64,000 bases of DNA from Duganella rivi (GTDB taxonomy: Bacteria > Pseudomonadota > Gammaproteobacteria > Burkholderiales > Burkholderiaceae_D): positions 920,040 to 984,039 of the forward strand of contig NZ_WWCK01000001.1 in assembly GCF_009857435.1 (NCBI RefSeq), given 5' to 3'. A program made the translations under genes and the position numbers. Positions 49,070 to 58,756 of this stretch are shown one piece after another. Below the pieces are notes generated by a model that was not told the DNA's origin, ran no database searches, and saw nothing but the letters and a program-made list of their open reading frames with translations. Numbering within the stretch: position 1 is the first letter of the stretch; every line of letters begins with the position of its first letter.

Positions 49070-49339
49070 TTACTCGCCTTCGCCGAACTTGTCGTTGACC
49101 AGCGCGGTCAAGGCGGCGACGCAATCGCCTTCATCGTCGCCGTCGGCTTCCAGCAGCACCTTGGCGCCCTTGCCGGCCGCCAGCATCATCACGCCCATGA
49201 TGGATTTTGCGTTGATGCGGCGCGCGTTACGCGTCAGCCACACATCGCTTTTGTATTTTGCTGCCAGTTGGGTAAATTTGGCGGAAGCGCGCGCATGCAA
49301 ACCAAGCTTGTTAATAATTTCGAGTTCTTGCTGAATCAT
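49070..49339 (-). CDS. ptsH: Phosphocarrier protein HPr
   Basis: The 89-residue phosphocarrier has active-site His15 in KLGLHARASAKF and the regulatory Ser region in NAKSIMGVMMLAAGKGA, a site of HPr kinase in many beta- and other proteobacteria. Order in this operon is IIA, HPr, EI. The start MIQQELEIINK is directly preceded by the IIA gene, 48 nt away. Sugar permease (EIIBC) genes are absent here. Confidence 0.96.
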   Translation of the reverse strand: MIQQELEIINKLGLHARASAKFTQLAAKYKSDVWLTRNARRINAKSIMGVMMLAAGKGAKVLLEADGDDEGDCVAALTALVNDKFGEGE

Positions 49340-49387
49340 TTTTCTTTTGTCTCAATCAGAGTGCGCATTGCAAAAAAATCGTCAGGA

Positions 49388-49789
49388 CTACCCGACACGT
49401 GTGCGGTTATCGACCCGCACGGCGCCGCTTTGTGCACCGGCCAGCGCCATCTCGACCACCACGTCCAGCGTATCGCGGCGGTAGGTGATGGCGCGCAGCA
49501 GCATCGGCAAGCTGATGCCCGCAATAACCTCCACCCGGCCCGCGTCGGCCAAGCGGTTGCAGCAATTGGCGGGGGTGCCGCCCTTGACGTCGGTGATGAC
49601 CAGCACGCCGTCGCCATCGTCGAGGCGTTTGATCGCCGCCGAGGCCAGATCCTGGACTTCACCGAGGTCTTGGTCGGCAATCACGTCGATCGCTTCCAGG
49701 TGCTCGGTCGGGCCACGAAACACGTGGGCGCAGGCCGCAAGAAAGGCCTCGCCCAGTGGAGCGTGAGTCATAAGTAGTATGCCTACCAT
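49388..49789 (-). CDS. PTS EIIA component of mannose/sorbose class
   Basis: The 133-residue IIA protein (Man family) has active-site His9 in ILLMTHAPLGEAF and the VITDVKGGTPANC segment around the second structural His/Asp position of the family. Such lone IIA proteins upstream of ptsHI occur in many betaproteobacteria and are thought to regulate rather than transport (often called EIIA-Man-like, PhaC/regulatory PTS). It lies 36 nt after gshB on the same strand. Confidence 0.93.
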   Translation of the reverse strand: MVGILLMTHAPLGEAFLAACAHVFRGPTEHLEAIDVIADQDLGEVQDLASAAIKRLDDGDGVLVITDVKGGTPANCCNRLADAGRVEVIAGISLPMLLRAITYRRDTLDVVVEMALAGAQSGAVRVDNRTRVG

Positions 49790-49825
49790 ATTGTTAAACC
49801 GCCAGTGAGTAATGAATATTTCTTG

Positions 49826-50776
49826 TCATCGGCCCAAGGCCACCGCCGCCTCGACCGCATCGATGAAAGTCGCTGCCACCGGGAAGCCGGTTTGCTGCGT
49901 AATCTCCTGGAAGCAGGTCGGGCTGGTGACGTTCACCTCTGTTAAGAAATCACCAATAACGTCTAATCCTACCAGCAACAGGCCGCGCGCCGCCAGTATC
50001 GGCCCCAGCGTGTTGGCGATTTCGAAGTCGCGCTCGGTTAATGGCTGGGCCACGCCGATGCCGCCGGCCGCCAGGTTGCCGCGCACTTCGCCGTTTTGCG
50101 GGATGCGCGCCAGCGCGAACGGCACCGGCTTGCCGCCGATGACGAGGATGCGCTTGTCGCCTTTGACGATGTCCGGGATATAGCGCTGAACCATGATGGT
50201 CTCTTTGCCGTTGTTGGTCAGTGTCTCGATGATCGAGCCGAGATTCATGCCGTCGGCCGTCACGCGGAAGATGCCGGTGCCGCCCATGCCGTCCAGCGGC
50301 TTGAGGATGATGTCGCCGTGCAGCTTCTGGAAGGCGCGGATGCGCTGTTCGTCCGATGTCACCAGGGTTGGCGAGGTGAATTGGCTGAACTGGGCAATCG
50401 ACAGCTTCTCGTTGTGATCGCGGATCGCGGACGGCTTGTTGAACACCATGGCGCCCTGCTGCTCGGCCAACTCCAGCAGGTAGGTGCCGTAGACGTATTC
50501 CATGTCAAACGGCGGGTCTTTGCGCTGGAGGATGGCGTCGAATTCGCCGAGCCTGGTTTCGACCGGCTCGGCGGCGCGATACCAGTCAGCGCTGTCGCCG
50601 GTCAGCGTGATTTCCGAGACCTTGGCGCTGACTACGCCCTGCTCCACCGCCATATCCTTCTGCTCGAAGGCGTAGACGGTGTGGCCGCGCTTGCCGGCTT
50701 CCACCATCATGGCATAGGTGGAATCCTTGTAGGTTTTAAAGGTCGACAGCGGGTCGGCGAGGAAGGCGATTTTCAT
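49826..50776 (-). CDS. gshB: Glutathione synthetase
   Basis: GshB ligates gamma-glutamylcysteine and glycine with ATP. The 316-residue ATP-grasp enzyme has the N-terminal MKIAFLADPLSTFKTYKDST, the DPPFDMEYVYGTYLLE region, ATP-binding ILKPLDGMGGTGIF, QRYIPDIVKGDKRIL and GLDVIGDFLTEVNVTSPT. It is downstream of gshA by 38 nt and upstream of the PTS IIA gene. Product is needed for GST-kappa-like proteins such as that at 3124. Confidence 0.97.
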   Translation of the reverse strand: MKIAFLADPLSTFKTYKDSTYAMMVEAGKRGHTVYAFEQKDMAVEQGVVSAKVSEITLTGDSADWYRAAEPVETRLGEFDAILQRKDPPFDMEYVYGTYLLELAEQQGAMVFNKPSAIRDHNEKLSIAQFSQFTSPTLVTSDEQRIRAFQKLHGDIILKPLDGMGGTGIFRVTADGMNLGSIIETLTNNGKETIMVQRYIPDIVKGDKRILVIGGKPVPFALARIPQNGEVRGNLAAGGIGVAQPLTERDFEIANTLGPILAARGLLLVGLDVIGDFLTEVNVTSPTCFQEITQQTGFPVAATFIDAVEAAVALGR

Positions 50777-50814
50777 TGGGCGTCCAGTAGATACTGTAGA
50801 GGTAAGGGCTGATT

Positions 50815-52116
50815 TTAGTACACTTCTGGATTCGGATCAGTGCGCTCCATTTCCAGCGAGGCCGCCAGCAAGGCGAGGCGCGCCACCACGCCGTACACGT
50901 AGAAGCGGTTCGGCGCAGCCGTACCCGGCTTGGCCTTGAGATCCGGCACCGCGTGCTGCTGCGCGAACGCCAGCGGCACATACTGCGAACCGGGCGCGTT
51001 CAGGTTCTGGTCGACGCCCTTCTCGGCGTGGACGCGGTAAAAGCCGCCCACCACGTAGCGGTCGATCATGTAGACCACCGGCTCGGCCACGGCGCTCTCG
51101 ATGCTTTCAAAGGTCGGCACGCCTTCCTGGATGATGAAGTCGGTCACTTCCTTGCCATCCTTGATGACGATCATCTTGTCGCGCTGGGCCTGGGTGAGAT
51201 CCTTGATCTCGGCCGAGTCCTTGATGGTCAGGATGCTGGTGCCGTAGGTGCCGGCGTCCGGCTTGACGATCACGAACGGCTTCTGGTCCTTGATGCCGTA
51301 TTCCTTGTACTTCTTCTTGATCTTGGCCAGCAGCGCGTCGACATTGGCGGCCAGGCACTCGTAGCCCTCGCCGGTGCGGAAGTTGACCGCGTCGCACTTG
51401 GCGTGGAATGGGTTCAGCATCCACGGATCAACGCCGATCAGCTTGCCGAATTTCTTGACCACCTCGTCATAGGCGTTCATGTGGTTGCTCTTGCGGCGCA
51501 GCGCCCAGCCGGCGTGCAGCGGCGGCAACAAGCTTTGCTCGTGGATGTTTTGCAGAATATCCGGGATGCCGGCCGACAGGTCGTTGTTCAGCAAGATCGT
51601 GCACGGATCGAAATCCTTGAGGCCGACGCGGCGGCCGTTCGGCGAGCGCACCAGCGGCTCGACCACCAGCATATTGCCGTCAGGCAAGGCAATCGGGGTC
51701 GGCTGGGTGACTTCAGGCGACAGTGAGCCAAGGCGCACGTGCAGGCCGGTCTGGCGGAAAATCTGCATCAGGCGGGCCACGTTTTGCCAGTAAGTCGGGT
51801 GGCGCTGGGTAATTTCCGGGATCAGCAGCAGGTTGCGCGCATCTGGGCAATACTTGTCGATCGCGGCCATGGCGGCTTGCACCGACAGCGGCAGCATCTC
51901 GGTCGCCAGCATGTTGAAACCGCCCGGGAACAGGTTGGTATCCACCGGCGCCAGCTTGTAACCGGCATTGCGCATATCCACCGAGCAATAGAATGGCGGC
52001 GTGTGCTCCTGCCACTCGAGGCGGAACCAGCGCTCAATGGCAGGGGTGGCGGCGAGGATTTTTTCTTCTAGGTCGAGCAGCGGCCCACTCAGGGCCGTGA
52101 CGAGGTGGGGAACCAT
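50815..52116 (-). CDS. gshA: Glutamate-cysteine ligase (Acidithiobacillus type)
   Basis: This makes gamma-glutamylcysteine, the first step of glutathione synthesis. The 433-residue sequence is not the E. coli GshA type; it matches the family first noted in Acidithiobacillus ferrooxidans and common in betaproteobacteria. Recognisable parts are EHTPPFYCSVDMRNAGYKLA, DTNLFPGGFNML, GVDPWMLNPFHAKCDAVNF and FVIVKPDAGTYGTSILTI. AAGGAT upstream supports ATG 52116. It is directly upstream of gshB, and downstream of the amtB terminator, so its promoter is within the 125-nt gap. Confidence 0.93.
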   Translation of the reverse strand: MVPHLVTALSGPLLDLEEKILAATPAIERWFRLEWQEHTPPFYCSVDMRNAGYKLAPVDTNLFPGGFNMLATEMLPLSVQAAMAAIDKYCPDARNLLLIPEITQRHPTYWQNVARLMQIFRQTGLHVRLGSLSPEVTQPTPIALPDGNMLVVEPLVRSPNGRRVGLKDFDPCTILLNNDLSAGIPDILQNIHEQSLLPPLHAGWALRRKSNHMNAYDEVVKKFGKLIGVDPWMLNPFHAKCDAVNFRTGEGYECLAANVDALLAKIKKKYKEYGIKDQKPFVIVKPDAGTYGTSILTIKDSAEIKDLTQAQRDKMIVIKDGKEVTDFIIQEGVPTFESIESAVAEPVVYMIDRYVVGGFYRVHAEKGVDQNLNAPGSQYVPLAFAQQHAVPDLKAKPGTAAPNRFYVYGVVARLALLAASLEMERTDPNPEVY

Positions 52117-52183
52117 GTTTACATCCTTATTACCGTGCGGACTATGCCAAATGAGGGCAAAAATCCTATTTTAAAGGCAGGCA

Positions 52184-52212
52184 ATAAAAAAAGCGCCCCG
52201 TAGGGCGCTTTC
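52184..52212 (-). terminator. Rho-independent terminator of the torF-glnK-amtB operon
   Basis: AAGCGCCC (52191-52198) and GGGCGCTT (52203-52210) form an 8-bp stem with a CGTA loop; on the minus strand it is followed by a run of T (opposite A 52186-52190). It lies 30 nt past the amtB stop. Confidence 0.92.
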
Positions 52213-52240
52213 CGGTGAAACTTAGATGAAACTTTGATAA

Positions 52241-53785
52241 TTAAGCGTGGTAAGCCGACTCACCGTGGGTGGTGATGTCCAGGCCTTCACGCTCTTCTTC
52301 TTCCGGTACGCGCAGGCCGATCACTACGTCCACCAGCTTGTAAGCGATGAACGACACCACGCCCGACCACAGGATGGTCACGCCAACACCGGTTGCCTGC
52401 ACGATCACTTGCGAAGCGATCGAGTAGTCAGCCGATGCCTTGTTGGCAACGTAGTCGAAGATGCCTTGACCGCCCAGCGATGGCGCAGCAAACACGCCGG
52501 TCAGGATCGCGCCGAGGATACCGCCGACGCCGTGCACGCCGAACACGTCCAGCGAGTCATCCGCGCCCAGCAGGCGTTTCAGACCATTCACACCCCACAG
52601 GCAGATCACGCCAGCCAGCAGGCCGATGATCAGTGCGCCCATTGGGCCGACGAAACCGCAGGCTGGGGTGATAGCAACCAGGCCAGCCACTGCACCCGAA
52701 GCGCCACCCAGCATCGATGGTTTGCCTTTGAAGATCCACTCGGCGAACACCCACGATACGGTGGCAGCAGCGGTTGCCAGCAGGGTGTTGATGAAGGCCA
52801 GGCCAGCGATGTCAGCAGCTTCCAGTGCCGAACCGGCGTTGAAACCGAACCAGCCCACCCACAGCAGCGATGCGCCGATCATGGTCATGGTGACCGAGTG
52901 AGGCGCCATCGATTCGCGGCCGTAGCCGACGCGTTTGCCGATCATGTACGCACCAACCAGACCTGCAACAGCGGCGTTGATGTGCACCACGGTGCCGCCG
53001 GCGAAGTCCAGCGCGCCTTTTTGGAACAGGAAGCCGGCCTTGGCGGTTTCGGTCGCCAGGGTAGCCGCATCCTTGATCGCGTCAGGGCCAGTCCAGAACC
53101 AGACCATGTGAGCGATCGGCAGGTAAGCGAAGGTGAACCACAGCACCACGAAAGCCAGCACGGCGGTAAACTTGGCGCGTTCTGCGAAGGCGCCAATGAT
53201 CAGGCCGCAGGTAATCGCAGCGAAGGTGGCCTGGAACGCGACGTACACGAACTCAGGAATCACCACGCCCTTGCTGAAGGTAGCAGCGTACGAGAAGGCG
53301 CCCTTGGCCGGATCCCAGATGCCGCTCAGGAAGGCACGGTCGAACTTACCGTAGAAAGCGTTACCTTCGGTGAACGCCAGCGAGTAGCCGTAGATGCACC
53401 ACAGCACGATGATCAGGGCGAACACCATGAACACCTGCATCAGGATCGACAGCATGTTTTTCGAGCGCACCAGGCCGCCGTAGAACAGCGCCAGGCCAGG
53501 GATGGTCATCAGGATCACCAGCAGGGTCGAGACCATCATCCAGGCGGTGTCGCCTTTTTGCGGGGTTGGAGCAGCAGGAGCAGCTTCAGCAGGAGCGGCT
53601 GGCGCAGCGGCAGCTGGTGCGGCGGCTGGCGCGGCTTCAGGGGCGGCGGCCGGGGCCGAAGCAGCAGGAGCGGCGGCAGCGGCAGCCGGAGCTTCAGCCG
53701 GCTTGGCGTCCTGTGCATACACGGGTGCAGCCAGCGCGAACAGGATGGATACCCCAGCCAGCAAGCTTGTTATAGTTTTCTTCAT
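52241..53785 (-). CDS. amtB: Ammonium transporter AmtB with long Ala/Pro-rich N-terminal linker
   Basis: AmtB is a trimeric ammonium channel controlled by GlnK. The 514-residue precursor has a signal sequence (TITSLLAGVSILFALAAPVY), then an unusual about 55-residue linker made almost wholly of Ala, Pro and Glu, and then the 11-helix core starting at GDTAWMMVSTLLVILM. Conserved parts are GLALFYGGLVRSKN, VHINAAVAGLVGAYMIG (first pore His) and DVFGVHGVGGILGAILTG (second pore His). ATG 53785 fits AGAGG nine bases upstream; two ATGs at 53791 and 53794 are too close. It lies 13 nt after glnK. Confidence 0.95.
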   Translation of the reverse strand: MKKTITSLLAGVSILFALAAPVYAQDAKPAEAPAAAAAAPAASAPAAAPEAAPAAAPAAAAPAAPAEAAPAAPTPQKGDTAWMMVSTLLVILMTIPGLALFYGGLVRSKNMLSILMQVFMVFALIIVLWCIYGYSLAFTEGNAFYGKFDRAFLSGIWDPAKGAFSYAATFSKGVVIPEFVYVAFQATFAAITCGLIIGAFAERAKFTAVLAFVVLWFTFAYLPIAHMVWFWTGPDAIKDAATLATETAKAGFLFQKGALDFAGGTVVHINAAVAGLVGAYMIGKRVGYGRESMAPHSVTMTMIGASLLWVGWFGFNAGSALEAADIAGLAFINTLLATAAATVSWVFAEWIFKGKPSMLGGASGAVAGLVAITPACGFVGPMGALIIGLLAGVICLWGVNGLKRLLGADDSLDVFGVHGVGGILGAILTGVFAAPSLGGQGIFDYVANKASADYSIASQVIVQATGVGVTILWSGVVSFIAYKLVDVVIGLRVPEEEEREGLDITTHGESAYHA

Positions 53786-53798
53786 TCTCATCATCCTC

Positions 53799-54895
<1,097 letters not shown>

Positions 54896-54987
54896 AATTG
54901 TTTTTCCTAGTGAGTTGAACTTGATTAGCAGATGCGGTTTAAAATCCTTGTCAAGCGAAGCAATGAAAAGCATTCATAGGCTTCTTT

Positions 54988-55003
54988 AGCAGAATGTGTG
55001 CCA
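54988..55003 (-). promoter_or_regulatory. Sigma-54 (-24/-12) promoter of torF-glnK-amtB
   Basis: On the minus strand, 55003 to 54988 reads TGGCACACATTCTGCT, which matches the TGGCAC-N5-TTGC(A/T) consensus except for one base in the -12 element; the GG and GC are correctly spaced. The predicted transcript start is about 80 nt before the torF ATG. It is unusually convincing for a match by eye. Confidence 0.85.
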
Positions 55004-55075
55004 GCTAATGTTGTCTAGAAGGTAGGTGCCGTATCATCAACGACAACGGCCCGGCTTAGACCCAAGTGAGAATCC

Positions 55076-55112
55076 GCACCAGATTAACGCCGGATCGCAC
55101 CATGATGGTGCA
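55076..55112. promoter_or_regulatory. Tandem NtrC-type enhancer sites
   Basis: A perfect dyad GCACCAT-G-ATGGTGC lies at 55097-55111, followed by A at 55112, closely fitting the NtrC site TGCACYA-N3-TGGTGCA. A second GCACCA half-site at 55076-55081 is exactly 21 bp away, two helical turns, in the same orientation, with a weaker partner half. They sit about 100-135 bp upstream of the predicted sigma-54 start, the normal enhancer position. The strong site also lies 30 bp before the ubiK start on the other strand. Confidence 0.8.
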
Positions 55113-55141
55113 TTGAAGGACTAACCAGATCAAGGAATATT

Positions 55142-55381
55142 ATGGATATGAACACTTTTTTTAATGACTTGCAAAACAAGATCAGCCAAGCCATCGAAAA
55201 CTCACCAGCAAAGGACATTGAGAAGAACGTCAAGTCCATGATGACGCAGGGTTTCGCCAAGCTGGATCTGGTCACCCGCGAGGAATTCGACATCCAGACC
55301 CAGGTGCTGGCCAAGACCCGCGCCAAGCTGGAAGCCCTGGAAACCCGTCTGGCTGAGCTGGAAAGCAAGATCAATCAGTAA
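55142..55381 (+). CDS. ubiK: UbiK family accessory factor (BMFP domain)
   Basis: The 79-residue protein belongs to the YqiC/UbiK family that assists aerobic ubiquinone synthesis with UbiJ. It has FFNDLQNKISQAIENSPAKD, a central VTREEFDIQTQVLAKTRAKL and a C-terminal coiled coil (LEALETRLAELESKI). AAGGAA ahead of the ATG is a good ribosome site. It is divergent from the nitrogen operon. The NtrC-type palindrome overlaps its leader. Confidence 0.92.
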   Translation: MDMNTFFNDLQNKISQAIENSPAKDIEKNVKSMMTQGFAKLDLVTREEFDIQTQVLAKTRAKLEALETRLAELESKINQ

Positions 55382-55489
55382 GTAATAAATAGCGGGAACG
55401 TTTGTTCTCGCGCAAAACGGCGCGGCGGGCTGGGATTACGCTGGCGGTTGGTCTCTTCGTCCATACGCCATCCGTCCATCGCTCCCGCC

Positions 55490-56994
55490 ATGTCACTCGC
55501 CGTACTCAAAAGCCGCGCCTTGGCCGGCATGGAGGCGCAAGAGGTCAGCGTCGAAGTGCACTTGGCTAACGGGCTGCCGGCTTTCACCATCGTCGGGCTG
55601 GCGGATACCGAGGTCAAGGAAGCCAAAGACCGTGTCCGCGCCGCCATTCAAAACGGCGGCTTTGAATTCCCCGCACAACGCATCACCGTCAATTTGGCGC
55701 CGACCTGCCCAAGGAATCGGGCCGCTTCGACTTGCCGATTGCGCTCGGCATCCTTGCCGCTTCCAAGCAAATTCCCTCGCGCCGCCTGCACCAATACGAA
55801 TTTGCCGGCGAGCTGTCGCTGTCGGGCGAGTTGCGGCCGATCCGCGGCGCGCTGGCAATGTCGCTGGCCACCCGGCGCGACGGCGGCTGCCTCGCCTTCA
55901 TCCTGCCGCTGGCCAATGCCGACGAAGCCGCGCTGGTATCGGGCGCCGCCATCTACCCGGCGCACTCGCTACTGCAAGTGTGCAGCCATTTCGCCGGCAA
56001 GTCGGTGGACGCCATGCTGTCGCGCCACGAGGCTGCACCGCTGGCCGCCGCGCCCGAGTACCCGGACTTTGCCGACGTTAAAGGGCAGCGCATGGTCAAG
56101 CGGGCGCTGGAGGTGGCTGCGGCCGGCAACCACTCGGTGCTGCTGGTCGGCCCGCCGGGCTCGGGCAAGACCATGCTGGCCTCGCGCTTCGTCGGCCTGC
56201 TGCCGGCTATGAGCGACGAGGAAGCGCTAGAGGCGGCCGCCGTGCAATCGCTGACCGGCAGCTTTCGCATCGAGCAGTGGAAGCGGCGGCCGTACCGCTC
56301 GCCGCACCACACCTCTTCCGGCGCCGCGCTGGTGGGCGGCGGCAGCGTGCCGCGTCCCGGCGAGATTTCATTGGCGCACCGTGGCGTACTTTTTCTGGAC
56401 GAGCTGCCCGAGTTCGACCGCCGCGTGCTGGACGTGCTGCGCGAGCCGATGGAGTCCGGCCGCATCACCATCTCGCGCGCCGCGCGGCAGGCAGACTTTC
56501 CCGCCCACTTCCAATTAATCGCGGCAATGAATCCCTGTCCTTGCGGCTACTACGGCCACAAGACCGTGGCGTGCCGCTGCTCGCCCGATGTGCGGCTACG
56601 CTACCAAGGGCGCGTCTCCGGCCCGCTGCTAGACCGCATTGATATCCAGATGGAAGTCTGCTCGGTCGATCCCGAAATACTGGCAGCGCCCAGCGAGGCA
56701 GAGACATCGGCAGTGATCGCCGCCCGTGTGCAGACCGCTGCCAACGTCCAGTGCCAACGCCAAGGCAAGCGCAACCAATACCTCACTCCGCGCGAGATCG
56801 ACCGCTACTGCAAGCTCGACCGCGAGAGCAAGTTCCAACTCAAGCAAATCACGCAGCAACTCAAATGGTCAGGCCGGGCTTACCACCGCATCCTGCGCGT
56901 GGCCCGCACGATTGCCGACCTCGCGGGTAGCAGCAACATCCAGCAAGCACATCTGACCGAAGCAATCCAATATCGGCGCGCATTAAACGAGTGA
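55490..56994 (+). pseudogene. comM: YifB/ComM-type Mg-chelatase-like AAA+ ATPase, frameshifted
   Basis: The gene encodes a homologue of ComM/YifB, a hexameric helicase that promotes branch migration in natural transformation. Frame 2 from ATG 55490 encodes the first part ([20 protein letters not shown] through RITVNLAP) up to about 55700; the rest is in frame 1 ([20 protein letters not shown] onward from 55702). Where homologues read NLAPADLPKE, the DNA GCGCCGACCTG appears to have lost 4 bases (the Ala codon and one more). The rest is intact: Walker [32 protein letters not shown] and the C-terminal Mg-chelatase domain. As written the product is truncated at about 70 native residues. It may be real or a sequencing error. 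Confidence 0.88.
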
Positions 56995-57052
56995 AAATCC
57001 GGCCGCTTTGCTGCTATATTGCTCGCAGCTAATTCACGCCATCAGGATGCTC

Positions 57053-58756
57053 ATGACCCGCTTGCCCCTCTACCTTGCCGCCAGCGCCGTGCTGGCCGGC
57101 TGCGCCACCAAGCCTATCGCGCCAACCGATTTCACCGCCAACTCCGGCAGCCCGCGCGCGCCCGAGCAGCTCGCGGTGACGTTTGAAAAGGTTGATCTCG
57201 CCCTGCGCGTCGATCCAGCCAGCAAGAGCATCCGCGGCGACGCCGCCCTCACCTTCGTACTAAAAGAACCGCTGACCCGCATCGCCGTTGAACTTGACCG
57301 CAACCTGCCGATCGACAGCGCCAGCGTTGATGGCGTCGCGCTCGCTGCCAGCGCCATCAGCAATCCAGAAGGCCGCCTGTATCTCACCTTGCCAACGCCG
57401 TTGCCGGCCGGCGCCCGCACCACCGTACGCATCCAATATCACGGCTTGCCGACCATCGCCAAGAAAGCCCCGTGGGACGGCGGCTTCACCTGGAGCCAAA
57501 CCGCCGACGGCCAGCCGTGGATCGCCACCACCGTCGAAGGCGAAGGCTGCGATTTATTCTGGCCCTGCATCGACCACCCGCAAGGCAAGCCGCAACTGAT
57601 CGACCTGCACATCAGCGTGCCGGCGCCGCTGGTAGTCGCAGGCAACGGCGTCGCCACCGGCATGGAAGAAAAAGACGGCTGGCGCACCTACAACTGGCGC
57701 GCCAAGAATCCAAGCACCTACGGCGTCGCCCTCAACATCGGCCCCTACGAAATGCTGTCCGCCGACTACGCCAGCCGCTACGGCAACACCGTCCCGTTGC
57801 GCATGTGGTACTTGAAAGGCCACGACAAGCAAGCCCAGGGCCTGTTCACCGAATTCAAGCCCATGCTCGATTTCTTCGAAAACCGCATCGGCCCTTACCC
57901 GTTCGGCGACGAGAAAATGGGCGTGGTCGAAACGCCGCACCTCGGCATGGAACACCAGACCATCAACGCCTATGGCAACGGCTACGTCAAATCGCCGCTC
58001 GGCTACGACTGGCTGCTGCACCACGAGCTGTCGCACGAATGGTTCGGCAATCAAATGACCAACGCCGACTGGGATGATATGTGGCTGCACGAAGGCTTCG
58101 GTTCTTACATGCAGCCGCTGTACATGGAATCGCAGCGCGGCGAGATGGAATTCCAAACCGCGCTGTTCGAGTTTCGCAAGCAGGTGCTCAACAAAGCGCC
58201 CATCGTCAGCGGCAAAACCCAGCGCATCGAAGACATCTACCAGGACGAACGCGGCGGCCCCGGCCTCGACATCTACGTTAAAGGCGCGCTAGTGCTGCAC
58301 ACCCTGCGCAACCTGATCGGCGACGAACCGTTCTTCATCGCCACGCGCCGCATGGTCTACGGCACCGCTACGCCGCAGCCCGGCAACTTCCAGCCGCGCT
58401 GGAGCAGCAGCAAAGAGTTCATCCAGTTCGCCAACGAAGCCAGCGGCCGCGATCTGCAATGGTTCTTCGACGCCTATCTCTATCATGCCGCACTGCCGGA
58501 GCTAATCGAAGAACGCAGCGCCGACAAACTCAAGCTGCGCTGGAAATTGAAAGACGGCGGCGCCTTCCCGATGCCGCTGGAAGTACGCATCAACAACCGC
58601 ATCGAGAAGCTAGCGATGAGCAACGGTGAAGGCGAACTGACACTGCCGCCGAACGCACTGGTTACCATCGACCCGATGTCGCGCGTGCTGCGCCAGCAGC
58701 ATCACATCGATGAATGGAAAGCCATCGAGGACAAGAAAAAGAAAGCCAAGAAATGA
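57053..58756 (+). CDS. M1-family aminopeptidase-like lipoprotein
   Basis: The 567-residue zinc metallopeptidase is a predicted lipoprotein (lipobox LAGC, Cys17). The N-terminal beta domain is followed by the catalytic domain with GMEHQTINAYGNGY in the place of the GAMEN motif, zinc site HELSHEWFG, and the third ligand in WLHEGFGSYMQPLY. The C-terminal ARM-like domain found in long M1 enzymes is short. AGGA at 57044-57047 favours the ATG at 57053 over that at 57047. Its stop overlaps the next lipoprotein start (ATGA). Confidence 0.93.
   Translation: MTRLPLYLAASAVLAGCATKPIAPTDFTANSGSPRAPEQLAVTFEKVDLALRVDPASKSIRGDAALTFVLKEPLTRIAVELDRNLPIDSASVDGVALAASAISNPEGRLYLTLPTPLPAGARTTVRIQYHGLPTIAKKAPWDGGFTWSQTADGQPWIATTVEGEGCDLFWPCIDHPQGKPQLIDLHISVPAPLVVAGNGVATGMEEKDGWRTYNWRAKNPSTYGVALNIGPYEMLSADYASRYGNTVPLRMWYLKGHDKQAQGLFTEFKPMLDFFENRIGPYPFGDEKMGVVETPHLGMEHQTINAYGNGYVKSPLGYDWLLHHELSHEWFGNQMTNADWDDMWLHEGFGSYMQPLYMESQRGEMEFQTALFEFRKQVLNKAPIVSGKTQRIEDIYQDERGGPGLDIYVKGALVLHTLRNLIGDEPFFIATRRMVYGTATPQPGNFQPRWSSSKEFIQFANEASGRDLQWFFDAYLYHAALPELIEERSADKLKLRWKLKDGGAFPMPLEVRINNRIEKLAMSNGEGELTLPPNALVTIDPMSRVLRQQHHIDEWKAIEDKKKKAKK

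Noticed and set aside
47295..49334. A 679-codon open frame on the plus strand across ptsI and ptsH
   Set aside because: Shadow of the codon bias of the two PTS genes; the sequence is low-complexity and resembles no protein family.
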